A stretch of DNA of 64,000 nt, from positions 310,001 to 374,000 of the forward strand of contig NZ_FNHF01000002.1 of assembly GCF_900103695.1 (NCBI RefSeq), written 5' to 3'. Each line of letters opens with the position of its first letter. Positions within the stretch are counted from its first letter, which is position 1. Of the stretch, positions 38,758 through 47,119 are shown piece by piece. Under the pieces are notes generated by a model. It worked only from the letters and a program-made list of their open reading frames with translations, did no database searches and had not been told where the DNA came from. A program made the position numbers and the translations under genes. Source of the stretch: Sediminibacillus halophilus. GTDB taxonomy: Bacteria; Bacillota; Bacilli; Bacillales; Amphibacillaceae.

Positions 38758-39903
38758 CTATTCCTCCGGCTGATTCAACGGCACGTTGATGATAACGGAA
38801 GTGCCTTCGTTGATTTTGGAATAAATATCTATTTCCCCGTCTAACATTTCAACACGTTCCTTCATGCCGATGATACCGAATGACTTTTCCCTTCTGTTCC
38901 CCATTTCAAACCCTTTTCCATTATCCTTAATGACTAAACCGACTTTGTCTTTCATGATTTCCATTTTCACTTGAATTAAGTTCGCCTCGGAATGCTTGAC
39001 GGCATTTTGCACAGATTCCTGCATTAACCGGAACAATGCCACCTCATATTTGGTATCCAGTCGTCGCTGCTCGCCGAGCGGAGTGAATTGGATTTTTATC
39101 CGATTATATTCTTCGGTATTCGTCAAATACTTTTTAATGGTTGGAACAAGTCCTAGATCATCAAGTGCCATCGGCCGCAAATCATAAATAATCCGCCGTA
39201 CCTCCGACAAAGACGTATGGACCATTTTCCGCATGCTTTTCATTTCCTGGACAGCCTCTTCGACACTCCGCTCCCGGAACGTTCGGTCCACCAATTCAGA
39301 GCGTAAAAGGATGTTTGCCAGCATCTGGGCAGGACCATCATGCATTTCCCGGGACAAACGTCTGCGTTCCTCTTCTTGCGCTTCGATGATTTTCAACCCG
39401 AATTCCTGTTTTTGGTGGGCATCCTGGAGGACTTCGGAAACTTGCTTAAAATCATCATTTAAGTAATTAAGCACAACCGAGATTTTCCCGACCAGGCCTT
39501 CCGCCCGCTTGATTGTCTGTTCCAGGGAACGGAGACGGCGCTCGATTTCATCCCGTTTTTCACGGAGGTTTTTCTCTTTTTCCCGTTTCATTGTCAGCTT
39601 GGATTGTAACGTATGGGTTTGATCATAAACTTCTCTAATTTCTTTTTCTGTAAAATTATCAAAATGTTTACTAACTTCAGATAGTCTAATTCTGGAGAAA
39701 CGAACTTTTTGCTCAAGATCGTCGCCTTCTTCGATAACATGGATGACTTTACGCTTCGTTTCAGCTAATTCGTTTTGCAGTTGCTCATATTCTTTACGTG
39801 ACTCTTCGCCTATGTAAAAAACTTCATCCTTACTGTTTTCCACGGTATCAATCATCTCAGTTATAATGTGATCCAATGCTTTCTCATCTGCTTTCTTTGT
39901 CAT
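38758..39903 (-). CDS. degS: Cytoplasmic sensor histidine kinase DegS
   Basis: 381 residues, phosphorylates DegU. A long N-terminal coiled coil (about 30-170) precedes the HisKA_3 box with the phospho-His in LSREMHDGPAQML (about residue 193) and the HATPase domain (ESVQNAVKHSEA, DNGKGFEM, GIIGMKERVEML). No membrane helix, as expected for DegS. Confidence 0.97.
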   Translation of the reverse strand: MTKKADEKALDHIITEMIDTVENSKDEVFYIGEESRKEYEQLQNELAETKRKVIHVIEEGDDLEQKVRFSRIRLSEVSKHFDNFTEKEIREVYDQTHTLQSKLTMKREKEKNLREKRDEIERRLRSLEQTIKRAEGLVGKISVVLNYLNDDFKQVSEVLQDAHQKQEFGLKIIEAQEEERRRLSREMHDGPAQMLANILLRSELVDRTFRERSVEEAVQEMKSMRKMVHTSLSEVRRIIYDLRPMALDDLGLVPTIKKYLTNTEEYNRIKIQFTPLGEQRRLDTKYEVALFRLMQESVQNAVKHSEANLIQVKMEIMKDKVGLVIKDNGKGFEMGNRREKSFGIIGMKERVEMLDGEIDIYSKINEGTSVIINVPLNQPEE

Positions 39904-40116
39904 CTTTCTCCACCTATCTCCTCATAGTACATTCGAAGGATAAATCAGGCTTATGGGGGTAATTTTCCCTGTACTGCTAAAATTTTTTATAAAAAGTTCC
40001 TTCAAATATTTCCAAACTGCCCAAAAAAGCCCAGCACACGCGATCTGTGGTTTCTCAATTATTTGCGGTGCTTGTTCTTACTTTATATAATGAAGATTTA
40101 GGAGGTTAAATGCAAG

Positions 40117-40749
40117 ATGCTAAATAGCTATTTTACCGTGAAATCCGAGGGGTCCGATGAAGTCGTCATTCAAAAATCGCGCTTTATCGGCCATGTAAAA
40201 CGAGTCGAGACCGAAGAAAAAGCACAAGCCTTCGTCAGTGAAATCAAAAAAAGACACCATGATGCTACCCATAACTGTTCTGCCTACATGATTGGAGAAC
40301 AAAATCTTATTCAGAAAGCAAATGATGACGGGGAACCGAGCGGTACTGCCGGTGTTCCGATTCTCGAGGTTTTGAAAAAGAAAGACCTGAAAGATACCGC
40401 AGTTGTGGTCACCCGTTATTTCGGAGGAATCAAGCTCGGTGCAGGCGGATTGATCCGCGCATATTCAAGTACCACCTCTCAGGCATTGGAAACAACCGGC
40501 ATCGTGAAACGCCAACTGATGCAAAATTTCCTCGTCACAGCTGACTATGCTTTGCTGGGCAAACTAGAAAACCAGCTGCGCAATTCGCAATATTTGTTGA
40601 AAGACATTGCTTACCAGGAAAACGTAGAATTCTCGGTCTATGTCGAAAGTGGACAAGAAGAAGGTTTTACCGAGTGGATGGTGGACTTGACCAGTGACCA
40701 GGCTGAAATTAAAACCGGGGGGAGCTCCTACTTGGAAATCGATGTTTGA
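40117..40749 (+). CDS. yigZ: YigZ/IMPACT-family protein (YvyE)
   Basis: 210 residues. N-terminal UPF0029 domain with KSRFIGHVKRVET and NDDGEPSGTAGVPIL, C-terminal DUF1949-like domain. Eukaryotic IMPACT regulates GCN2; the bacterial role is unknown. Divergent from degS, as in B. subtilis; GGAGG is 11 nt before ATG 40117. Confidence 0.95.
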   Translation: MLNSYFTVKSEGSDEVVIQKSRFIGHVKRVETEEKAQAFVSEIKKRHHDATHNCSAYMIGEQNLIQKANDDGEPSGTAGVPILEVLKKKDLKDTAVVVTRYFGGIKLGAGGLIRAYSSTTSQALETTGIVKRQLMQNFLVTADYALLGKLENQLRNSQYLLKDIAYQENVEFSVYVESGQEEGFTEWMVDLTSDQAEIKTGGSSYLEIDV

Positions 40750-40803
40750 TCCATTTTTTCGACAAAATTTATTTCCCGGGAAATTTTTCAGTGGAAAGAG
40801 GAA

Positions 40804-40838
40804 AGGCAATCCCTCTGTGAAAATTCACCGGATTGCCT
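40804..40838. terminator. Bidirectional terminator between yigZ and nagB
   Basis: AGGCAATCC / GGATTGCCT with a 17-nt loop; overlaps the nagB stop. T-content is moderate. Confidence 0.6.
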
Positions 40839-41568
40839 ACACACTTACTTTGGATAATGCCGCTTTGTCGGCGATGACTTGGACATTGGGATGAGTTTGC
40901 AAAATCGATGCCGGAAAGTCTTCTGATACTTCCCCATGGAGAAGTTGGTCCAATGCCCGGGCCTTTTTCTCCCCTGATACAAGCAATACAATTTGTTTGC
41001 TCTTCATAATGGTTGCAATACCCATCGTGATTGCTTGCTCGGGTACATCTTGCTCACTTTCAAAAAAACGGGCGTTGGCTTTTCTGGTTGAAGGTGCCAG
41101 ATCGACGATATGGGTTTTGGTCGAAAACGGGGTTCCCGGTTCATTAAACCCGATATGGCCGTTCGTCCCAATCCCTAATAATTGCAGGTCGATTTCGTGA
41201 TGATCCATCAACAGCTGCTCATATTGCTCACATTCGCGCTGCAAGTCTTCCGCCTTTCCGTTGGGCACGAAAGTCTTTTGCTTATCGATGTCAATATGGT
41301 CGAAAAACTTTTTGTCCATGAAATACCGATAGCTGTTCGGATCGCTCCCCAACATTCCTACATATTCATCAAGATTGAAGGATGTCGTATGGCGAAAGGA
41401 GACCTTTTCGCTTTGATGTGCCTCGATCAAGCGTTTATAAACGCCCTCGGGTGTCGAACCTGTAGCCAGGCCGAGCACCGGCTTTTCCAAGCTGTTCACT
41501 GTTTCCATGATTAATTGGGCACCAGCCTCGCTCATCGCCTGGTAATCCTCTACTTGTTTAATTTCCAC
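40837..41568 (-). CDS. nagB: Glucosamine-6-phosphate deaminase
   Basis: Converts glucosamine-6-phosphate to fructose-6-phosphate and ammonia, entering glycolysis. 243 residues. Motifs: LGLATGSTPEG near 30-40, the catalytic NLDEYVGM, and IGTNGHIGFNEPG. The start is the GTG at 41568, with AAGGAGG 9 nt upstream; an ATG at 41601 would put that site inside the gene. It overlaps nagA by 11 nt. Confidence 0.95.
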   Translation of the reverse strand: MEIKQVEDYQAMSEAGAQLIMETVNSLEKPVLGLATGSTPEGVYKRLIEAHQSEKVSFRHTTSFNLDEYVGMLGSDPNSYRYFMDKKFFDHIDIDKQKTFVPNGKAEDLQRECEQYEQLLMDHHEIDLQLLGIGTNGHIGFNEPGTPFSTKTHIVDLAPSTRKANARFFESEQDVPEQAITMGIATIMKSKQIVLLVSGEKKARALDQLLHGEVSEDFPASILQTHPNVQVIADKAALSKVSV

Positions 41569-42751
41569 TGTTGTTTGCCTCCTTGTATGCCAATACTCCA
41601 CGACAAAACGAATATTTCACCGACACGTCGTCTTCCACGAGCAAAACATCCGCATCTTTTCCTGGAGCCAAGCTGCCTTTCCGCTCATACATATTGATTT
41701 GTTTTGCCGGATTGATTGCCGTCATCGTGATAATATCCTGCAATGTCGCATCGGTAGTTTCCAGCATGTTTTTTGCACCCTGATTCATTTTTAATATCGA
41801 TCCGGCAAGGGTCCCGTCACTTAACGTCGCCCTATCCTCTGTTACTGTCGCCTCCTGTCCACCGAGGTCGTAGGTTCCTGGTTTCAAACACTTTGCCCGG
41901 AGTGCGTCGGTAATCAACAGGAGTCGTTCACTGCCTATGTTTTGATAGATGAAATCGATCATTTCCGGTGAAACATGGATTTTATCGGCAATCAGCTCGC
42001 TTTTCAATTCTTCGAGGGTAAGAGCCGCTCCAACCACCCCGATATCCCGATGATGAATCGGCGACATCGCGTTGCATAAATGGGTGACCTGCTTGACACC
42101 GTGCTCGACTGCTTTGCGCATATCGGCAATCGTTGCTGCGGTATGCCCAGCTGACACGTTAATACCTTGACCGGCTAGATACCTGGTTAAAGCTCCGTCC
42201 TCGTCCTTTTCTGGAGCCATCGTGATTGTCTTGATCATGTTACCGGATATACGCTGCCATTTTTCAAATTGTTCAACCTCCGGAGTGAGAATATGCTCCT
42301 TCGGCTGGGCACCGGCTTTGCTTTCCTCGATAAACGGTCCTTCTAAATGGATACCGATGATTTCAGCTTGTGCCGGCTTATTTTGATAGGATGCCACGTT
42401 TGTCAGGGCACGGTGGATGTTATTCGTCGATTGGGTAATCGTCGTAGCCAGAAAGCTGGTGGTTCCTTCTTTCGGAAGGGCAGAAGCCATCGTCTCCAGT
42501 GCCTCCGGGGTTGCATCCATGACGTCTGCACCATTGGCACCATGAATATGGCCGTCGATAAATCCCGGAATGGCGTTGAGACCGTTTCCGTCTATGCTGG
42601 TTGCTACAGGAGTTTTTTTGTCCTCCAGTTGGTTCATATGTCCGATTTCCTTTATTTTTCCATACTCAGCCACTAAATATCCGTTATCTATGACTTCTTT
42701 TTCCGCGAAAACCTTGACATTTTTTATGAGTAACGTGTCTTCGTTCGCCAC
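41558..42751 (-). CDS. nagA: N-acetylglucosamine-6-phosphate deacetylase
   Basis: Metal-dependent amidohydrolase, 397 residues, giving GlcN-6-P for NagB. Motifs: metal-binding PGFIDGHIHGANG, HLCNAMSP and the catalytic Asp in LLITDALRAK. The GTG at 42751 is chosen because AAAGAGG is 9 nt upstream; a start at 42793 lacks one. A NagR-type operator lies about 75 nt upstream. nagA-nagB form one transcription unit divergent from nagR. Confidence 0.95.
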   Translation of the reverse strand: MANEDTLLIKNVKVFAEKEVIDNGYLVAEYGKIKEIGHMNQLEDKKTPVATSIDGNGLNAIPGFIDGHIHGANGADVMDATPEALETMASALPKEGTTSFLATTITQSTNNIHRALTNVASYQNKPAQAEIIGIHLEGPFIEESKAGAQPKEHILTPEVEQFEKWQRISGNMIKTITMAPEKDEDGALTRYLAGQGINVSAGHTAATIADMRKAVEHGVKQVTHLCNAMSPIHHRDIGVVGAALTLEELKSELIADKIHVSPEMIDFIYQNIGSERLLLITDALRAKCLKPGTYDLGGQEATVTEDRATLSDGTLAGSILKMNQGAKNMLETTDATLQDIITMTAINPAKQINMYERKGSLAPGKDADVLLVEDDVSVKYSFCRGVLAYKEANNSGN

Positions 42752-42827
42752 TGTCGCTCGCCTCTTTCCTGTTAATTGCAAAAAAAGCATCATAATGAAG
42801 TTACTTTTAAGGTATCATAATGAGATA

Positions 42828-42861
42828 TAGTTGTCTATACATTAAGATAAGTATATACTTA
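42828..42861. promoter_or_regulatory. NagR-type operator(s) between nagA and nagR
   Basis: TTAATGTATAGACAACTATA read on the minus strand (42827-42846) resembles the dre site of NagR/DasR regulators, whose core is a GGTnTAGAnC-like inverted repeat. A second 14-nt perfect palindrome TAAGTATATACTTA is at 42848-42861. Both lie in the divergent nagA/nagR promoter region. Confidence 0.6.
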
Positions 42862-42937
42862 GCCGGAATATTTTGATAAAATTTTTTTAGTTACGTAAGT
42901 TTTTTCTAATCAAGCCAGCTGATGAAAGGAGATGGAT

Positions 42938-43660
42938 ATGGTCGATAAAAATTCGCCGTTACCTATATATTATCAATTGGAAGAAGAAATTAAACAGCTT
43001 ATTAAAACCGAACAGCTTAAGCCGGGGGAACTACTCCCTTCTGAGCGGGAATATGCTGAGAAACACCATATCAGCCGCATGACTGTCAGGCAGGCCATCA
43101 ACAATCTGGCCGCAGAAGGATTGTTGTTTCGACAAAAAGGCAAAGGCACCTTCGTTGCCGAGCAAAAATTTGAGCAAAATTTACAAGGGCTGACCAGCTT
43201 TAGTGAAGACATGCGTGCTCGCGGGCTTAAACCCTCCAGTAAACTGGTCAGTTTTGAGAGGATCGAAGCGGATGAAAAACTGGCTGCCAATCTGGCGGTG
43301 CAAGTAGGAGCACCGATTTTTAAAATCGAGCGGATTCGGATGGCCGACCAAGCACCACTAGCTGTCGAAACCATTTACACCTCCGAGAAAATCGTTGGAA
43401 ACATGACAAGAGAAGACTTCGCTCCGTCTTTCTATGACTATATCGAAAACACCTTAGGATTCACCATCAAGCATGCCAACCAGGAAATCGAATCGGCGCT
43501 TGCCAATGAAAAGGAAATCAAACACTTACAGCTTGACCCGGGCGATCCCGTCTTATTGATCGAACGGCTCACCTACCTAAGCAATGACGAACCATTTGAA
43601 TACGTAAAATCCGCCTACCGTGCAGACAAATACAAATTCAAACTCCACATGCCCCGCTGA
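42938..43660 (+). CDS. nagR: GntR/HutC-family repressor NagR
   Basis: 240 residues. N-terminal winged HTH (LLPSEREYAEKHHISRMTVR, FRQKGKGTFVA), C-terminal UTRA ligand domain that senses GlcN-6-P or GlcNAc-6-P. ATG 42938 has AAAGGAG 6 nt upstream; ATG 42932 abuts that site. Adjacent to nagAB and followed by the GlcNAc PTS gene in the opposite direction, with likely operators before both. Confidence 0.92.
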   Translation: MVDKNSPLPIYYQLEEEIKQLIKTEQLKPGELLPSEREYAEKHHISRMTVRQAINNLAAEGLLFRQKGKGTFVAEQKFEQNLQGLTSFSEDMRARGLKPSSKLVSFERIEADEKLAANLAVQVGAPIFKIERIRMADQAPLAVETIYTSEKIVGNMTREDFAPSFYDYIENTLGFTIKHANQEIESALANEKEIKHLQLDPGDPVLLIERLTYLSNDEPFEYVKSAYRADKYKFKLHMPR

Positions 43661-43692
43661 TATCAAGCGGTGGAAAGCCGCGGGCACCAACA

Positions 43693-43893
43693 GGGGTCAG
43701 GCCCCGATTGCTCACTTTAAAACTTAAATGACTGATAGAAACCGTGGTGGGGTCAGTCCCCACCACGGTCTTTTCTTATATACTACAATTAAAAAAACTT
43801 GTAACCATGGGTTTCATACAAAACGGGGGACTGACCCCGAATGCTGTTGAATCGCTTAATTTAGGATTTTACGCTGTTTTGGGGTCAGTCCCC
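43693..43893. repeat. REP-like cluster after nagR (four cores)
   Basis: Cores GGGGTCAGGCCCC (43693-43705), GGGGTCAGTCCCC (43749-43761, inside a 29-nt perfect hairpin with 12-bp arms at 43741-43769), GGGGACTGACCCC (43826-43838) and GGGGTCAGTCCCC (43881-43893). The 43741-43769 hairpin followed by CTTTTCTT probably also terminates nagR. Confidence 0.8.
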
Positions 43894-43912
43894 GGAACCC
43901 TGTGGCCTCACG

Positions 43913-43949
43913 AAAAGCCCCGGCTGTTTGAACAACAGCCGGGGCTTTT
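43913..43949. terminator. Bidirectional terminator between nagR and the PTS gene
   Basis: AAAAGCCCCGGCTGTT / AACAGCCGGGGCTTTT, 16-bp perfect stem with a 5-nt loop. Confidence 0.93.
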
Positions 43950-43961
43950 ACGGTTTCACCT

Positions 43962-45887
43962 TTATTTTATTTCAACAATATTGGCTTGGTTGGCTTTAAT
44001 GCTTCCGCTTTGCACCAATTTCACTTGATTATTTTCTCCAAGATTTGTGAAGATGATAGGTGAAATGGCAGAAGATGCGTTTTCTTTAATATAGGCAAGA
44101 TCAACCTGCAGGAGTTTGTCTCCCTTTTTCACTTGCTGACCTTCCTCTACAAAGACTTCAAACCCATTTCCTCCAAGCTGCACGGTATCCAGCCCTACAT
44201 GGACTAGGACCTCGTGTCCGCTCTCAGCTTTAATTCCGACAGCATGCTTGGTCGGAAAAACATTAATAATTTTACCGTCGACTGGAGCAACAAACAACCC
44301 TTCGTCCGGCTCGATTGCAAATCCATCCCCCATCATTTTTTGAGAAAACACTTCATCGGGCACTTGCGTAAGATCGATCACTTTTCCAGTAGCCGGAGCA
44401 ACAAAATCAGCCCCGCCAAGTTCTTCTAAAGCTCCCTGATTATCCTCGGCCTGATCATTTACTGGCTCTTCTCCCGGAGCTTCCATGTTATTGGTATCCA
44501 TCCGCTTCCGCATCGCTTCAGCCAGGAAATCAACAGTAGTGCCGACCACGACATGTAAATTACGTTTGTTCAATTTCATGACACCATTGGCACCTTGACG
44601 TTTCAATGCCTTCTCGTCGACTTCCTCCATGTTGTTCATTTCCAAACGGAGCCTGGTCGCACAATAGTCCAGGTTTTTAATATTTTCCGGACCACCCAGT
44701 GCTTGTAAGTAATGATAAGCTTTAGCATCATAATTCTTACCGCCTTTTGAAACGATGCCGCTCTCGTCGGCGTGTTCTTCGTCCTCGTCCTCACGGCCAG
44801 GTGTTTTCAAATCTAGTTTGATAATTAACACGTAAAACACCACAAAATAAATCGCTGCGAAGACCAACCCTTGGATAAACAGAACGATCGGATTTTGTGC
44901 TATACCGAAATTCAGAACATAATCGATGAAACCTGCCGAAAAGCCAAAGCCATGTCGGACATCCAGCCATAAGGCAACCATCATTGATATACCCGTCAAT
45001 ACGGCATGTACTACATACAATAATGGAGACAAGAACATGAACGAAAATTCAATCGGTTCCGTGACCCCTGTCAGGAATGCAGTGAATCCGATACTAAATA
45101 ACATCCCGCCAACTGCTGCACGGCGTGTCTTTTTAGCCGCCGCATACATTGCAAGACATGCAGCTGGCAGACCGAACATCATGATTGGGAAGAATCCGGC
45201 AAGGAAAGTACCTGCTGATGGATCCCCTTTCAGGAATCGGTTGATTTCTCCTCGAACCGGTTCAGAAGCTCCGTCCGGTACGAACGAACCAAAGTCAAAC
45301 CATACGAGGGTATTGATCACATGGTGCAAGCCGACTGGAATCAAGAGTCGGTTGAAAAAGCCATATGATCCGACGCCAAGTGCTCCTGCACCAAGCATCC
45401 ATTCACCCAAACCGTTGATCACTGCTTGGATTGGCGGCCAGATAATTCCGAAGATACCGGATAAAATCACCATGACAATTGCTGTAATTATCGGAACAAA
45501 CCTTTTTCCGCCAAAAAACGCCAGCCAGTCTGGCAGCTGGATATTCGAATATCGGTTGTATAACAGACCTGCTACAATTCCGGCAATAATACCACCAAAT
45601 ACACCCATATCCAAATCCTCGCCAAATGCTCCAACACCGCCTGTTAGTACCAGGAAGGCGACAGCGCCCGACAAAGCGGCCGCGCCGCTTCCATCCCGAG
45701 CAAACCCCATTGCGACACCAATCGCGAAAATCAGTGCAAGGTTATCTAATATCCCGCTTCCTGCCTGGCTGATAAACTGGATATCCAACATATCGTCGGC
45801 ACCCAGTCTAACCAGCAAAGCAGCTGCTGGAAGCATAGCGATTGGGAACATTAATGATTTTCCAATCCGCTGTAAAAACGCTAACAT
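43962..45887 (-). CDS. nagP: N-acetylglucosamine-specific PTS EIICBA
   Basis: A 641-residue PTS permease that imports and phosphorylates GlcNAc. EIIC membrane domain about 1-385 (MLAFLQRIGKSLMFPIAMLP start), EIIB about 405-480 with the phospho-Cys in NLDYCATRLRL, EIIA about 500-640 with the phospho-His in EVLVHVGLDTVQLGG. Fused EIIA distinguishes it from the shorter B. subtilis NagP (EIICB), closer to NagE. The ATG at 45887 follows AGGAGTG; an open frame continues to 46058 without function. Upstream are a NagR-type operator and a partial cre. Confidence 0.92.
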   Translation of the reverse strand: MLAFLQRIGKSLMFPIAMLPAAALLVRLGADDMLDIQFISQAGSGILDNLALIFAIGVAMGFARDGSGAAALSGAVAFLVLTGGVGAFGEDLDMGVFGGIIAGIVAGLLYNRYSNIQLPDWLAFFGGKRFVPIITAIVMVILSGIFGIIWPPIQAVINGLGEWMLGAGALGVGSYGFFNRLLIPVGLHHVINTLVWFDFGSFVPDGASEPVRGEINRFLKGDPSAGTFLAGFFPIMMFGLPAACLAMYAAAKKTRRAAVGGMLFSIGFTAFLTGVTEPIEFSFMFLSPLLYVVHAVLTGISMMVALWLDVRHGFGFSAGFIDYVLNFGIAQNPIVLFIQGLVFAAIYFVVFYVLIIKLDLKTPGREDEDEEHADESGIVSKGGKNYDAKAYHYLQALGGPENIKNLDYCATRLRLEMNNMEEVDEKALKRQGANGVMKLNKRNLHVVVGTTVDFLAEAMRKRMDTNNMEAPGEEPVNDQAEDNQGALEELGGADFVAPATGKVIDLTQVPDEVFSQKMMGDGFAIEPDEGLFVAPVDGKIINVFPTKHAVGIKAESGHEVLVHVGLDTVQLGGNGFEVFVEEGQQVKKGDKLLQVDLAYIKENASSAISPIIFTNLGENNQVKLVQSGSIKANQANIVEIK

Positions 45888-45910
45888 TTGTTTCACTCCT
45901 CTTGCTGTTT

Positions 45911-45925
45911 TTGAAAACGCTGTAG
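45911..45925 (-). promoter_or_regulatory. Possible cre (CcpA) site upstream of the PTS gene
   Basis: TTGAAAACGCTGTAG fits WTGNAANCGNWNNCW except the last two positions. Between the operator and the start codon, so carbon repression is plausible. Confidence 0.35.
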
Positions 45926-45948
45926 AAAGTATAACATCCTTAATATAT

Positions 45949-45964
45949 AGATGTCTATACCAAT
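45949..45964 (-). promoter_or_regulatory. NagR-type operator of the PTS gene
   Basis: ATTGGTATAGACATCT on the minus strand, a near match to known NagR dre sites, about 65 nt upstream of the start codon. Confidence 0.7.
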
Positions 45965-46022
45965 TTTCTCTAAGGGGGCACAGGCCCCTTCCATAGCAAT
46001 TTTCGACTAAACTTATTATAAA

Positions 46023-46034
46023 GGGACTGTCCCC
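46023..46034. repeat. REP-like core 3' of the RAYT gene
   Basis: GGGACTGTCCCC, 20 nt beyond the RAYT stop. A degenerate GGGGCACAGGCCCC-like stretch is just before it (45974-45988). Confidence 0.7.
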
Positions 46035-46054
46035 AAATAAAAAACAAAAAGTTA

Positions 46055-46645
46055 TCACTCCTCTGGGATGGGGCCTGGAAGTACCGGAGCCAAGGCGGTT
46101 ACTTCCGTTTTTCGATCGTTGACATACTCATGGTAATGTAACCTTCTTGGTTCAAAGAAATAAGACAACAGCTTATTCGGTTCTATTATTCTTTTGTGCA
46201 TTTCCGGAAACATATATTCATGATAACTGCTCCATTGGTATTCTTCCGGAATGATACAAATATTGGCAGCGCAAGGATTCAGGTGAATGTATCGGGAAAC
46301 ATGCAGGAAATATTGTATAGAGGTAATGTAGTGGGCGTGAAATCTTCCTTGAAAAACGTGTCCAATCAAATCATATTTTTTGTTGAAATAAATGGCGTAT
46401 TTCATATGGAGGATCTTCATAAAGTTGCTTGGGGGTTGATCGATGACTTCCACGAGAAGATGAATATGGTTTGGCATAAGACAGTAGGCATGCAAAATGA
46501 ATGGATGTTTCCGTTTTACGGATTTAAGCGTCTCCAAATAGCGCTGAAAATCTTCCTCCTCTTTAAACAGCGCTTGCTTTCTGTTCCCTCGGGCTGTGAT
46601 GTGGTAAATACCGCCCGGAATCCAGGCCCTCAATAATCTGGACAT
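46055..46645 (-). CDS. REP-associated tyrosine transposase-like protein (Y1_Tnp, RAYT)
   Basis: 196 residues of the IS200-like HUH nuclease fold. The metal-binding HUH motif is MPNHIHLLVEV (about 57-67) and the nucleophile candidate is the Tyr in GRFHAHYITS (about 108); RYIHLNPCAANIC and YQWSSYHEY are typical RAYT motifs. These domesticated enzymes cut single-stranded REP hairpins. REP-like palindromes lie 20 nt downstream and about 110 nt upstream. Start at 46645 is chosen for AAAGGGG 8 nt upstream. No second transposon gene or terminal repeat is seen, so it is not an ordinary insertion sequence. Confidence 0.9.
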   Translation of the reverse strand: MSRLLRAWIPGGIYHITARGNRKQALFKEEEDFQRYLETLKSVKRKHPFILHAYCLMPNHIHLLVEVIDQPPSNFMKILHMKYAIYFNKKYDLIGHVFQGRFHAHYITSIQYFLHVSRYIHLNPCAANICIIPEEYQWSSYHEYMFPEMHKRIIEPNKLLSYFFEPRRLHYHEYVNDRKTEVTALAPVLPGPIPEE

Positions 46646-46753
46646 ACGCATTGCCCCTTTCATTTTATTTAACAAAAATACCATTCGACAAAGTTTCCCA
46701 AAATCCTTTTTTGAAATTGGAAGTCTATTACCGGAATTTTTTGGGGTCTTTTT

Positions 46754-46790
46754 GGGGTCAGTCCCTCATCTTGGTAGAGTGGTAGCGTAA
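46754..46790. repeat. REP-like half element 5' of the RAYT gene
   Basis: GGGGTCAGTCCC (46754-46765) followed by TAGAGTGGTAGCGTAATAA. The trailing stretch matches the interior of copy 1 read inverted (TAGAGTGGTAAAGCGCTAATAA), so it is half of the same element. Confidence 0.75.
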
Positions 46791-46807
46791 TAAAGTTAAG
46801 GGCAAAG

Positions 46808-46836
46808 AAAAAAGCGTTGAAAAGAATTCAACGCTT
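46808..46836 (-). terminator. Terminator of the 48-residue gene
   Basis: AAGCGTTGAA / TTCAACGCTT stem followed on the minus strand by TTTTTTCTTT. Confidence 0.85.
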
Positions 46837-46847
46837 CCATTTTAACA

Positions 46848-46994
46848 TTAGGCATTTTCTGATTTCACGACTTGATTGTGGTTCAATTCCCTGATTAAAT
46901 GCTCGATGAATTCATGGGAATCATTTATTTGAGCGTTCTCTGTTTTATCAATTAATTTAGACAATACATTCTTATATAATTCTTGTTCTTTCAT
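46848..46994 (-). CDS. Small hypothetical protein, 48 residues
   Basis: MKEQELYKNVLSKLIDKTEN then a helical, charged remainder ending VVKSENA. A good GAGGTGAAGAA ribosome-binding site precedes ATG 46994 and a clear terminator follows, so it is likely expressed. The pattern (two amphipathic helices with LIDKT and FIEHLIREL) is reminiscent of small regulatory peptides, but no family is recognised. Confidence 0.6.
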   Translation of the reverse strand: MKEQELYKNVLSKLIDKTENAQINDSHEFIEHLIRELNHNQVVKSENA

Positions 46995-47119
46995 TTCTTC
47001 ACCTCATTTTTCTATCAAACTTTCATTTGTATCGAAATCACAGAATCATCTGACAACTTTTCTTTTTTATCATAATGGTTTAACTATACCATTTTTACAG
47101 ACAAAAAGGCGATATTTTT

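Noticed and set aside
44926-45996. A long plus-strand open frame (356 codons) opposite the PTS gene
   Set aside because: It is antisense to conserved EIIC codons, Pro/Asn/Ser-rich without domain features and has no ribosome-binding site; it reflects codon bias of the real gene.
46683-46692. A Spo0A-box-like TTTGTCGAAT upstream of the RAYT gene
   Set aside because: A single 7-mer match in AT-rich DNA with no supporting promoter or logical target.
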